A stretch of 64,000 bases of DNA from Aspidiotus rigidus (Eukaryota > Arthropoda > Insecta > Hemiptera > Diaspididae): the NCBI GenBank assembly GCA_035079385.1, contig JAVHKY010000025.1:21118501-21182500 (forward strand), in the 5' to 3' direction. Both the position numbers and the translations under genes were made by a program. Every line of letters starts with the position of its first letter. Within the stretch, counting starts at the first letter, position 1. Shown here in pieces: positions 19,718-28,718 of the stretch. The notes below the pieces were generated by a model. The model was not told where the DNA came from. It searched no databases and was given only the letters and a program-made list of their open reading frames with translations.

Positions 19718-19980
19718 ATGAAAAAACAAATGATTGTCAGAGCTCAAGGAGAACGTTGGATGATCAGCGATCTTATGGTGGATTGGTTGAATGTGGTCTG
19801 GAACCAGCGACCCGGAGCGCACTCTTGCCCAAACATAAGCGACACCTATACGGGGCCGGAAATTAAAGACCGACTGGGAACGACGCCTGAAGATATACAG
19901 TACCGGGAGCGTCTTCTTAATTGCGAGTAACCAGCTAATGATCTTTACCAGGGCTGAAGCATCTCCTGTGCCAATTTTTT
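19718..19980 (+). pseudogene. pogo/Tigger-like DDE transposase fragment
   Basis: The frame from 19718 reads MIVRAQGERWMISDLMVDWL...VWNQRPGA, a block typical of pogo-type (CENP-B-related) DDE transposases, where an E-x-W-M-x-x-x-L-M-x-D-W-L stretch precedes VWxxRPGAL. A one-base shift near 19823 is needed to continue through ALLPKHKRHLYG to EIKDRLGTTPED, which fits the helix after the second catalytic Asp. The Asp itself and the N-terminal DNA-binding domains are not recognisable. A further decayed block follows (IPG...S...L-like residues). A relic of a cut-and-paste transposase, judged from remembered family patterns. Confidence 0.5.
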
Positions 19981-19999
19981 TTTCTGTCTGTTGTTTACA

Positions 20000-20275
20000 G
20001 TACAAGAGATAACAAGGAGAAATGTTCGCGATATTAGGCCGACCCTCGCTTTGCCGACAGGAACCGAGAACATGCTGCCCTTCTATAGCGCTCCCACTGG
20101 TGTGCAGAAGTGTTTACCGCCACCACCTCCTGCACCACATGTATCTAATGACCAATCAACTACTGTATTGAAGGATTCCCAGGATCCGACCTACGAGCCG
20201 TCCGTAGGTAAGAGAGAGAAGAGGTTTGAAGACAATATGTCAGGCATTGAATGAATTCCTCTTCATAGCTGTTGT
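20000..20275 (+). CDS. Possible exon with splice-site signals (function unknown)
   Basis: An open frame (ORF 19991-20254) lies between a good 3' splice site (pyrimidine tract then TTTACAG ending near 19999) and a 5' splice site (TAG/GTAAGAG near 20208). The product is proline-rich (CLPPPPPAPHV) and otherwise unfamiliar. A second pyrimidine tract and acceptor, TGTTTTCTGTTAG, ends at about 20285, directly before the inverted repeat whose left arm is also open (20288-20557). This could be a spliced host gene or a captured fragment, and the exon phases were not reconciled. No homology is recognised. Confidence 0.3.
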
Positions 20276-20287
20276 TTTCTGTTAGAT

Positions 20288-20557
20288 TTGCCCATGTCGC
20301 ACAGTGGGATAAATCCTTATTCTAGCGTGCCAAAAATACGAAAAATCGATACTCTGATAAATACATGCCGAGCCGCTAGAGTGTTTGTAGATACACCAAA
20401 TAACTCGAGAATCAACTCGATTTCCGCCCAAAAAGACTGTAGCGTACGGAGAAACCAGTTGTCTAGACAGGAGGGTGAGGAAGAGAGAACAGCTGTTCAA
20501 CGAGTAGCCGGAAACAAGGATACACAACGCACGCGGATACCGGTGTTCAGTACATGA
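20288..20557 (+). CDS. Open frame within left arm of the inverted repeat (unknown)
   Basis: An 89-codon frame reading MSHSGINPYSSVPKIRKID... then a basic, glutamine-rich stretch (RRNQLSRQEGEEERTA) and a stop. It follows a plausible 3' splice site at about 20285. The mirror-image right arm carries the same sequence inverted, so the two arms cannot both be exons of one plus-strand gene. No domain is recognised. It may be the duplicated exon from which the inverted repeat was made. Confidence 0.25.
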   Translation: MPMSHSGINPYSSVPKIRKIDTLINTCRAARVFVDTPNNSRINSISAQKDCSVRRNQLSRQEGEEERTAVQRVAGNKDTQRTRIPVFST

Positions 20558-21258
20558 GTTCTGGATTGTGATTTTTTTTTGTTCAATATTGACCCAAACT
20601 TCCTCTCTACGTCATGGCGCGGCGGCGCCAGCACCTGTACCTGTTCATTGTGATCCTCCCATGAACTGAGAAAAATACTGGTAAAACTACAAAAATTTAT
20701 AAGACTTGGCTCCTTTTTGGTGGCTATAACTCAAAAAGTTGACAAAAGTTGACGAAAAAGTTTATTGAGACGTGTTGCGGAGATGTTGAGCTACAAATTA
20801 ACGAAGGATGTCAACCTCTGATAGGCTCTGATAGTTTTTAGATTCTTAATAATCGTTTTGGTTCGGTTTGGTTACTGTATTATTTCTATGTTATTAGTAA
20901 ATACAATATCTGCTAACCTTGTAATGCGAAAAATTCCCACCAATGACGTAGAGAGGAAGTTTGGGTCAATATTGAACAAAAAAAAAAATCACAATCCGGA
21001 ACTCATGTACTGAACACCGGTATCCGCGTGCGTTGTGTATCCTTGTTTCCGGCTACTCGTTGAACAGCTGTTCTCTCTTCCTCACCCTCCTGTCTAGACA
21101 ACTGGTTTCTCGGTACGCTACAGTCTTTTTGTGCGGAAATCGAGTTGATTCGAGTTATTTGGTGTATCTACAAACACTCTAGCGGCTCGGCATGTATTTA
21201 TCAGAGTATCGGTTTTTCGTATTTTTGGCACGCTAGAATAAGGATTTATCCCACTGTG
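20300..21258. repeat. Long inverted repeat: 316-bp arms, 327-bp loop
   Basis: The left arm (20300-20615) and right arm (20943-21258) are reverse complements with only scattered substitutions and a few 1-2-nt indels, clearly above 95 percent identity by eye. The arms begin CACAGTGGGATAAATCC and end TACGTCAT. A transcript across the locus would form a 316-bp double-stranded stem. The loop (20616-20942) has no recognised content. No terminal motif of a known transposon or target duplication was found at the arm ends. Confidence 0.92.
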
Positions 21259-21259
21259 T

Positions 21260-21800
21260 GTCGCCTGTGAGAGCGACCCGAAGGTCGAAGAGAAGTCGAG
21301 TGGTAGTAGCCGAACTCGGGGGGGGGGGGGGAAACGGTCGCTTCGTCAACGCCCGGTGTGGTCGTCATCAATATTTCTCAACACGAAAGTGATGAGTCCG
21401 ACGACATAATCGATACGCGAGGCCCTAGAGAAACGTTCCGGGCAGAAATGGAGAAAACGTTGGATATCGTGGACCCAAAGCATTTTTTGACAGATTTGTA
21501 CACATTTTCACATTTGTATGTCTACGACTTTCGTCGTATATTTACTCATTTACAAAATATTATCGTATTTTGTAATTCAGGCATCGGATGAGAAACAAAA
21601 AAGTGAAGGAGGACAGATGGTGGGGCAACCGAAAAAAAAAAACAACGACAGAGGTTCTAATGAGTCCTCCAAGATCCCAAATGCTCAAGTGTCCGATGTG
21701 CCCTCGTGAGATACCACGACCACTGCGAAAGCAGCACAAGGATGAACATTATCGCATGGGGATGCTGCCATTACATTTTGATTAGGACCAGCCATATGAT
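21260..21800 (+). pseudogene. Acidic and zinc-finger-like frames (unknown protein fragment)
   Basis: Right after the inverted repeat, an acidic serine-rich frame (SQHESDESDDIIDTRG...) runs 21358-21591. Upstream it is interrupted by a G homopolymer of about 13 that shifts frame by one from a further open stretch beginning near 21257. A second frame (21588-21785) reads LKCPMCPREIPRPLRKQHKDEH, a C-x2-C...H-x3-H pattern like a C2H2 zinc finger, followed after a stop by more Cys/His (CRFQCPFYMDDC). This looks like one diverged nucleic-acid-binding protein, now broken, possibly the 3' part of the gene or element split by the inverted repeat. No family is assigned. Confidence 0.35.
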
Positions 21801-22697
21801 TGTAGATTCCAATGCCCCTTCTATATGGATGACTGTACATTGGTGAATGTGAAGTCTCATACTTATCGTAATGAGGTAACTTACTCCAGACATGGAACAT
21901 CGAAAGTTTCATACACATCGTATAATAGACAGATTTCCTGGTGACGTCAATGAATCAGATACGCGCAAAAAGTTTGAATGTGATGAACAAGTCATCGCAG
22001 TCCCAATGAGTACGAATTCTAATAAAAAAATATGAAGAAGAGAACCAACTATTCTCTACGTTGACCTCTACGCGATAAACTTAAGATTGTATTTCGGGAC
22101 GAAATACGAGAGAAGGGTCAAGCGCTCGTCACATATCGTTCTCCAAATTCAAAGAACTGACAAGAATTAATAGATCTGAGAATCGATGTATACAATCGAT
22201 CGCAATAAGCTTGAGGTTGAACCTCGGAGCGAATTATAAAAGTAGACCGAGAAGCTCCTCACACTTCCTGTGAAAGAAGACAATCTTCCATTGAAAAAGT
22301 GGACCACCATCTGAAGTTACTTAGATGATATTTTCGATCGCATGGAAAGAAGTGTCTCTCCGATGATTGTACAAAAATCATTCTGAAAGTGCTGCGCGTC
22401 CAATACTATAGACGGCTTAGAAGACGACTAGCTTTGGGAAGATGGCAGTGACGATGACGTCGAAGACAACAATTCTGGTGATTCGATCGATACGTCAAAT
22501 CATGATTTTGGTGACAATTGTGGTCAGAGAAGAAGGCTGAGAGTGACTTCCGCCCATAAAGGCAAAAAGTATTTTTGTTATTATGTAATTGAACTGCAAA
22601 AAGTAGTGAAAAAAAAAGACTTTTGTATGACTATGTGTATAAACTACATTGAAAGCTAAAATTCCGCCACGAACCCAAAAAGCCGAATACATATAAG
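21801..22697. other. Unassigned; decayed coding-like stretch
   Basis: Short open pieces rich in charged residues, including an Asp/Glu run (DGSDDDVEDNNSGDS) near 22445-22500. Two diverged copies of a stretch of about 100 bp (from 22070 and from 22190) seem related to one another. No family recognised. Confidence 0.25.
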
Positions 22698-23100
22698 ATG
22701 TTTCGAGATCCTATATAGAAAACTTCGAGTCACGCAAAACAATATGGAAAGAAACATACTCAAAATCAAAAAAACAGATAAAATAAAGATAGAAGCAATA
22801 AAAGCAAAAATGAAGGGAGGAATCGACTTCTTGAAAGCAGCAAAAAGAGCAAAATGGGACTGGGCGGGACATGTGGCAAGGCAAGATAGGAACAAATGGA
22901 CATATAAATTGAAAAATTGGTTTCTAAAAGAGGGTAGGAAGACGGGAAAGCAAAGAACAAGGCAGGAAGACGAAATAATAAAATTCCTAGGATACAATAG
23001 ATTATACCATAGAGTGGCATACGAGCGACAAAAGTGGTCGAGGTTGAAGGAGGCCTTCGCCCAAAGTAGGGCTATGTATTTATAAGTAAACATGTATTAT
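22698..23100 (+). pseudogene. LINE ORF2 C-terminal fragment (RTE/Jockey-type tail)
   Basis: Beginning FEILYRKLRVTQNNMER and continuing LKAAKRAKWDWAGHVARQD, DRNKWTYKLKNW, TRQEDEIIKFLG and WSRLKEAFAQSRA, then TAA (23083-23085). The KW-x-WAGH-x-AR block followed by a Trp-rich helix is the conserved region downstream of the RT of many insect endonuclease-type LINEs. The open frame of about 113 codons is clean to the stop. RT and endonuclease are missing, so the insertion is 5' truncated, as usual for target-primed insertion. The 3' tail is a simple ATAATAAAAAATAATA sequence rather than poly(A). Confidence 0.8.
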
Positions 23101-26070
23101 TTCTAATCAATGAAGGCTGATAATAAAAAATAATAGGTACTTTATGCTGCGCTGACCATAATTTGCAAATCGAAGACAAAATTAAGAATTTACCTCTTTG
23201 TGGCTTGGTGTGATGAGGTCGTCAAAAAGTAATATCGATACTTTCTTGAAAAGTATTGCTCCACTACTAACCCAGCTACACGGGTCTCATTGCAAATCAT
23301 TGGAAGGTTATTGCTTTCAGAAATCGATTATTTATTCCTTACTACGTTTTATCAGGTGCAATAGGGTATTCTCTTTCCTCAAGTAGATTAGACTGAAACA
23401 CTGAACATTGAGCATATCCAGCATTGAGAAATTTCGAGAACGGCTTACAGCAGTTTGAACATCTCTATTTATCATAATTATCGTTATCAACTTCAGAGCC
23501 TCTTCCTAGGACTGAATAACGATTAAAAGCTTTTTCGTGAGAAAGAATTATGAGAAAAAAACCGTAATAAAGTTATCTGTAAATCTAGAACTGAATAGCG
23601 TTCGCCTTAACTTCACCCTCAAATGAAAAAAATTGAGAAGTTGAATAAGCGGAAAAAATGTCCAACAGCCGGCCGGCAATCTTGAGGTCGCATCATACAT
23701 AGCTTGGAAGGCGAAATTTTTCTAAATTAATATTGCTGAAAGGTCGACATTTCGACAGGGGTTTTTTGGAGAAAAATCCCCCGTCCAGCCGACCGACAAC
23801 CTTAAGGTCGTATCATATATAGTTTGAAGGTCGAATCCCATCATATATATATATATAGCTCTAAAGTACAATCACAATTTGATGAAATTAGAGGTCAGAC
23901 TTGTGACGTCACAACCGGATGATGTCATACATTTTTATGGAAATACTTGTAAAGGGAAATGAGTGAGAGGGTAAGCATTTTGGTGGTCTGAAGAAGATAG
24001 TAGCAGGGGGAAGGCGCGTGTTTAAAGTTTAGGATACTCATTCATATTCCACGACGTTCATCATTGAATAAATCCTATTAAAAGTAGTACTTTCATCTCA
24101 GAATAAATTCTCGTACTGAAGAATTTAGAGCAGCGTCCTTTTCGATATAAAGATGCACAATGAGTACAAGACTGTGGAATATATACTTGGGCACTTCATA
24201 AGCGACTTCGTACGTAATAAGGATGCACTTTTTGATGAACTGATGCAACGTGGTATTACATAACAGGTCGAAAATGTTGGGAAATAAGAATACAGAAGTA
24301 CGTAAATTGAATTGTTTTATCCATTTGGTGCTTATATATACTCAGTATTTACTCATACGATATTATTCTTTTCGAATACTTTCCTCGTCAAGTATGAGAC
24401 CACTCTCGTTCCACCGAACGTTTGCTCGAGATGGTGTGAAAGAGGAGAACAGAAGAAAATGAGAGAGAAAGAGAAAATAACGCATTTGTGCTTTGCTTTC
24501 TACTTTATCCTTGAACTGTTTATTCAAATAGATCCGGTCAGATCGCTATTATGCACTCGGAATGCATTCGTCCACAATGTATTTTCAAAAACGTACATCT
24601 ATACTCGTAAAAAATTTATAAAACAATAAAAAAAAGAGAATGAAAGCAAATGGAAAGGCGATACCTACACAAATTTAAAAAAAAATATTCATGACGTGCA
24701 CCCTGGTCGATACCCACATTGTACAGTAAAATTTTATACATTGAATGCTGTTTCGATTTATTGAATTCGACGAAGTACGACCTCGTATATTTACATGTTG
24801 TGACCTTTGAAATCGAGTTCAATTTACCGCGTAATAGGTCATTTTTTTGCGTTTACGTTGGTGTTTTTTGCTAATATTTTCTGTACTGATCCTCGCTTTT
24901 ACCTGTCGTCAACTTTTTCCGCCTTTCTTGTCGCAAAAACTGGACCAGAATCGCAAAATGAGAGTAAAAATTCGATCGAATAGATTCGTAGAAAAGGTTA
25001 TGACGTAATACATGACCACGTATGGTTCCAATCGCATTCACGTATGCGTCACCGAGTCAAAGAAGATAGAGTACCACAGTAATAAGTAACTCAAAACCCA
25101 AACCGAAAATATCTGCAAACTCGAACAAATCGAAACTTTATATCGTGCGTTGGATTGCGAGATTATCATTCTGACTAATCTCCTACGCTCTCTTTCCTAA
25201 ATTTGTCGCGTGTGGTGTTATGTTACCCCGATTGCGATTGCCTCATCTTCCATAAACTCTTGAACGACCAAATTAGTAGGTATATAAAGATAAAACGATA
25301 AAATTAATCAAGTTGCACCTTTTTACAACATATTTTTATATACATTTTATCTTTATGAAGCCATCGCGCTGATATTGGCTTTTTATAACATCCAAAATGC
25401 ACTTCAGCCTGGACCGCTAGTTGTTTAGTTAATTTTATAGAATTGCATAGGAATAATCTTTTCTGGGAAGCAGTCAATTATACGATTGCTAACAAAATAT
25501 TATGCATTTTCTGAATATTATCAGGGGGCGTACGAAATGATTATGGGCAGCCTTCAAAGACTCGAAGACTTGAGAAATAAAATTATTCCATTGTTCATCA
25601 AAGGAAACGGAATGCTTACTACTATTCTTCAAAAGTTGTATGACTTGTAACTCGAATATCGCCAATTCTGACGGAAAGACTCAAAGGAATCACCCAACGA
25701 AAAGTATTTCTCGACGGAAAAAAAGTTATCAAATGCACGTACGAAGACTTTAGAATTAACATTTCCTCGTGAGTCCATCTTTGTTGCATCATTTTCTAAA
25801 CTTAAGTGAACCTCTGAGTAGAGTCCGTGTTTCGGCCAAAAACCATCTCGACTCCATGGGATGCATATTAACCATAGAGGAAGCTCACTCTTGACCGGCC
25901 TTCTGCAGCGACTTAAAATTCACCAGAAATGGTATAATGAAAATAGCAATTAAGAAAATACCAAAGAAAATGCTACACGGTATCATTGAATGTGCGGCAA
26001 CACTGATGATGATTTAACGACATTTATCGGAACTCATAATGAGTGAGTGAGGTGTAAGTAGAACACTAAT
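23101..26070. other. No gene recognised; one dispersed repeat
   Basis: No coding signature. Positions 23680-23880 hold diverged copies of the CATCATATATAGCT repeat family (two copies, each after a GACAACCTTAAGGTCG-like word) and a short (TA)n run. Otherwise AT-rich with no assignable content. Confidence 0.3.
23680..23880 (+). repeat. Dispersed repeat related to the 53.9-kb minisatellite
   Basis: Two tandem, diverged units each contain (A)CCGACAACCTTAAGGTCG-like sequence, TATCATATATAG and a purine-rich GAAGGTCGAA. A CGTCACAA/TGACGTCA word lies just downstream (about 23911), as in copies A and B of another repeat. Confidence 0.5.
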
Positions 26071-26111
26071 ATTGAAAAGGGGTTTTCCAATTGTACAAAT
26101 CTACTTTATTA

Positions 26112-26166
26112 GTTGCTTATACAAGAGTATTTTCGGGTGTTATCCCATCATCAGTTGTGTCGCAAA
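26112..26166 (-). ncRNA. Hammerhead-type ribozyme motif in left PLE terminal segment
   Basis: Minus strand: CUGAUGA, UGGGAUAACACCC forming a GGG/CCC stem II, then GAAA, and flanking GCAAC pairing imperfectly with UUUGC as stem I. Stem III is degraded relative to the right copy (AA...CU instead of AG...CU), and stem I has lost a pair. Probably weaker or inactive. Confidence 0.5.
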
Positions 26167-26182
26167 TGGAGAACAAGGCCTT

Positions 26183-27202
26183 AACCATGAGTTTTATGCA
26201 CTGGCAAAGGACCCAACATGGAAATACCAAGATGACCTGAAAGCTGGGTTGAAATGGAACAATGTACCCGGAAATGGAAGGACGCTTGAGATGAACCCGG
26301 TTGCACCAAAACTCAAGGGGCTTGTAAAACTCCACAAAGCGAACCGTCCGATGAGACCCCTGGTCAGCAGCATTCAATCATCATGCTACAAGATAGCGAA
26401 GATCGTAGCCACATTCCTGAAAGAAAACTACCTGTTTGCACCTAGACGAAGTATCAGAAACAACGGAGAGCTGATTGAGCAACTGGACAAGTTGAAAATC
26501 AAGAGTAACGACAAGCTGATATCCTTTGATGTGGCAAATATGTTTGGTACCATACCGAAGGAGGAACTTCTCACTCTGCTCAAAAACAACAGATACCATG
26601 GGAACCCCAATGGGCCGAAGTACGCCAACATAGTGAAAGAGATCTTGAGCCAGAACTGCTGCCGCTTTAATAACAGGTTCTACAGTCAGGAAAGGGGACT
26701 TGCGATGGGATCACCGCTGTCACCAATACTGGCAGAGATATTCATGAGTGATATGGAAAATAAGATATTGAAGGGCAGCAAGTTCAGAAACTCGATCAAA
26801 CACTGGGCCAGATATGTAGACGATATCCTAATTGTGTGGTCAGGCACTGATAGACACGTGGATCTATTCCTTTCAGAAATGAATGCGATGAATGAGAGCA
26901 TCAAATTCACAGTGGAAAAAGGCAATGAGACCATTGACTATTTGAACCTTACACTCACAATGGAGAACAATAGGATAGAATACAACATCTACAGGAAGCC
27001 GACGCATACTGACACCATCATCCCAAATGACTCCTACCACCACCCTAGGCACAAGTTAGCGGCAATCCAGAACTACCGCTATCGGGCAATTTCTTTCCTC
27101 AAGAACAATGAAGAGAAGAGGAAAGAGATCGAGATAGTAAAGCAGATCGCAGAAGCTAATGGCTACTGCAGAGGCGTGGTGGATGGAGTCTTCGGGAAAT
27201 GA
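26183..27202 (+). CDS. PLE reverse transcriptase (5'-truncated)
   Basis: The open frame 26072-27202 encodes 376 aa, but its first 36 residues translate the inverted terminal segment. PLE similarity starts at LNHEFYALAKDP. Motifs in order: LKGLVKLHK (residues 81-89), SFDVANMFGTIP with the catalytic Asp (151-162), GLAMGSPLSPILAEIF (209-224), RYVDDILIVW with the catalytic Asp pair (247-256), YLNLTLTME, and YNIYRKPTHTD in the thumb. All RT catalytic residues are present. The N-terminal KADK block found in full-length PLEs is missing. The frame closes at TGA in an ATGA that also begins the GIY-YIG frame. PLE RT copies RNA at a nicked target site. This copy lacks its N-terminus and is probably not competent. 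Confidence 0.88.
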   Translation, partial: NHEFYALAKDPTWKYQDDLKAGLKWNNVPGNGRTLEMNPVAPKLKGLVKLHKANRPMRPLVSSIQSSCYKIAKIVATFLKENYLFAPRRSIRNNGELIEQLDKLKIKSNDKLISFDVANMFGTIPKEELLTLLKNNRYHGNPNGPKYANIVKEILSQNCCRFNNRFYSQERGLAMGSPLSPILAEIFMSDMENKILKGSKFRNSIKHWARYVDDILIVWSGTDRHVDLFLSEMNAMNESIKFTVEKGNETIDYLNLTLTMENNRIEYNIYRKPTHTDTIIPNDSYHHPRHKLAAIQNYRYRAISFLKNNEEKRKEIEIVKQIAEANGYCRGVVDGVFGK

Positions 27203-27717
27203 AAACAAAGAAAGGAACCCATGATGGCATAGTGAGAAAGTACTTCGGATCGATACCATATATAGGAAAGTACACAAATAAGGTGATAAAGGCGTTCAAT
27301 GGCTACGATGTAAATGTGGGAATCCAGAATAACCAACCCATGGTGAAGAGAATCAGCAATGACCGGATGGAACAAAAGGACAAGAAAAGCTTGAGCGGAG
27401 TATACAAGCTCAGTTGTGAACAGTGCGAGAGAATCTACATTGGAGAGACTGGGAGAAAGTTTGAGATCAGGAAAAAGGAGCACAAAACGTCGAGAGAGAA
27501 AGAAGATGGCAAGTCACTGTTTGGGAAACACTGTAACGAAGAAAACCACGATGGAGAGGGAATATTTGAAGTCATACATGTAGAGAATCGCACAAAGAGA
27601 AGAAAACTCTGGGAACAAATGGAGATTGCAAAAGCCAAGAGGGAGAAAGCCTACCTCTTGAACAATGTAATCACATTTGACAGCAAAAAATTATTCGGCC
27701 TGGTGATTGGATGAGAG
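27199..27717 (+). CDS. PLE GIY-YIG endonuclease domain
   Basis: A 171-aa frame whose ATG overlaps the RT stop (ATGA at 27199-27202). The linker YFGSIPYIGKYTNKVIKAF leads to the nuclease core: SGVYKLSCEQC (GIY equivalent with the Cys pair seen in PLEs), IYIGETGRKFEIRKKEH (YIG equivalent with Arg and His), and GKHCNEENHDG with ...VIHVENRTKRRKLWEQMEI near the C-terminus, where the metal-binding Glu is expected. In most PLEs RT and nuclease form one ORF, so the ATGA overlap is most simply a single-base frameshift, although coupled translation cannot be excluded. The nuclease would nick the target to prime reverse transcription. Confidence 0.88.
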
Positions 27718-27727
27718 AAGAAGAACA

Positions 27728-27925
27728 GAACCAACCAATGAGACGGCAGGATTCCAGGTAGCCAATAGAAACGCAGCATTTTGGACAATAGATTGAACCA
27801 ATCACTAAGCTGTATGTTTTAACCAATAAGAGCACAATGTCATATCCTTGTAAGAATAAGTTTCTAAGAAGTGAACCAATCACAACACAACATTGTTATA
27901 GCCAATAAGATCACAGTGTTATAAT
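27728..27925 (+). promoter_or_regulatory. CCAAT-motif array and TATA-like box in PLE 3' region
   Basis: CCAAT (or CAAT in CCAATA/CCAATC context) occurs about six times at intervals of 25-50 bp between the GIY-YIG stop and the right terminal segment, followed by TATAATATAAA near 27920. This resembles a promoter. If active, it would transcribe rightward across the terminal segment, or into a downstream tandem copy. Confidence 0.4.
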
Positions 27926-27956
27926 ATAAAACTCATGGATGAGGCCTTGTTCTCCA

Positions 27957-28011
27957 GTTGCGACACAACTGACGATGGGATAACACCCGAAAGTATTCTT
28001 TTATAAGCAAC
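27957..28011 (+). ncRNA. Hammerhead-type ribozyme motif in right PLE terminal segment
   Basis: Stem I outer helix is GUUGC (27957-27961) with GCAAC (28007-28011), with an internal loop and an inner AA/UU. The core is CUGACGA (27969-27975), stem II GGG/CCC with an AUAACA loop, and GAAA at 27989-27992. Stem III is short (AG/CU around UAUU). One unpaired U separates CUGACGA from stem II. This is a type I hammerhead layout with the weak stem III known for PLE ribozymes, and its position near the element end fits a role in processing the PLE transcript. Confidence 0.6.
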
Positions 28012-28130
28012 TAATAAAGTATATTTTTACAATTGGAAACCCCATTTTTAACGATATTTGTATATTATTTCAAGAATAGTAAACATTCAGAATCAGTTGA
28101 AATGTTTACATACGTTTGTAACAAGTGTTC

Positions 28131-28560
28131 TCATTTCACACCAACGACATCAAACGAGCATAAAATTGAACCTGGCGGGAGGCGTTTATCCTTCAATTTC
28201 TCAGCCAGGGCACTCGACTTCCTAAGTGAATAGGGAGACTCCACCTCCAAACGAGCTTTGAACCATCTATCCAGGAACTTAGCGAGGGAGTAGATACGAG
28301 AGGAAACGAACGAGACAACTGGCCGCATCGGCACATTTTCTTTGTGCACCTTCGGCAATCCGTCAAGAAGGGGAGGGACCGGATTCGGTTCCAAAATAGC
28401 TTTCTTTAATGAAGGGCTCTTAATAATAACCTCACTATTATTCGTAAGTCTTCTAGCCTCCTTAACGAATTTTGAAAAATTGAAAAGTGGATCCTCCTTA
28501 GCCCCACATTGGCCAAGCACATATCCACGACAATGGACACTTTTGTAAGTGATAATATAG
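28131..28560 (-). pseudogene. PLE reverse transcriptase fragment, second lineage
   Basis: Minus-strand frame: VLGQCGAKEDPLFNFSKFVKEA, SPSLKKAILEPNPVP, DGLPKVHKENVPMRPVVSF, LAKFLDRWFKARLE and LPPGSILCSFDVVG, stopping right at the first catalytic Asp motif. It matches, block for block, the RT N-terminal half of the element at 42.0-43.4 kb (PNPTPHGLPKVHKNN, LAKFLDRWFKN, CSFDVVGLFP), not the adjacent PLE at 26-28 kb. It is truncated at 28135, about 90 bp from that element's end, and lacks motifs B and C, so it is inactive. Confidence 0.85.
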
Positions 28561-28568
28561 GATTTTCA

Positions 28569-28718
28569 GTATCGATGGTTACGAGCACAAAGTGCATAGA
28601 TGACACTTAAGCGATATGGTGAAAAGGATATCTTTTACGAAAGTCAAACGAGCCAATTTACCTTTCCTCGGATCAGCTCAATGTCACTTGTACTCTTCGT
28701 GCTCGTAACCATCGATAC
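28569..28718. repeat. Inverted repeat, about 40-bp arms
   Basis: GTATCGATGGTTACGAGCAC (28569-28588) continues into a matching arm to 28607 and is repeated as a reverse complement at 28679-28718, with a 71-bp loop. It lies at the upstream (minus-strand 5') side of the PLE fragment and may mark an inverted duplication at its truncated 5' end. Confidence 0.75.

Larger units (their letters stand above)
26079..28043 (+). mobile_element. Penelope-like element (PLE) with inverted terminal segments
   Basis: Positions 26079-26181 and 27942-28043 are reverse complements about 103 bp long with few differences, enclosing a reverse transcriptase frame and a GIY-YIG frame in the order typical of endonuclease-bearing PLEs. 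The left segment joins the coding region inside the RT N-terminus, so the copy is 5' truncated and capped by an inverted copy of its own 3' end, a configuration known for PLE insertions. Both terminal segments contain hammerhead motifs. A CCAAT-rich 3' region precedes the right end. No clear target duplication was found. It is the best-preserved PLE in the window, with just one frame break. Confidence 0.88.

Noticed and set aside
22744..23093. Minus-strand hydrophobic ORF 22656-23093 as a membrane protein
   Set aside because: It is the antisense shadow of the plus-strand LINE C-terminus, whose motifs are clear.
23985..24010. Hammerhead-like word CTGAAGA near 23986, and another at 5648
   Set aside because: No GAAA box or flanking complementary stems were found.
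26072..26182. N-terminal 36 residues of the RT ORF as part of the PLE protein
   Set aside because: They translate the inverted terminal segment and do not match PLE RT. The real similarity begins after 26182.
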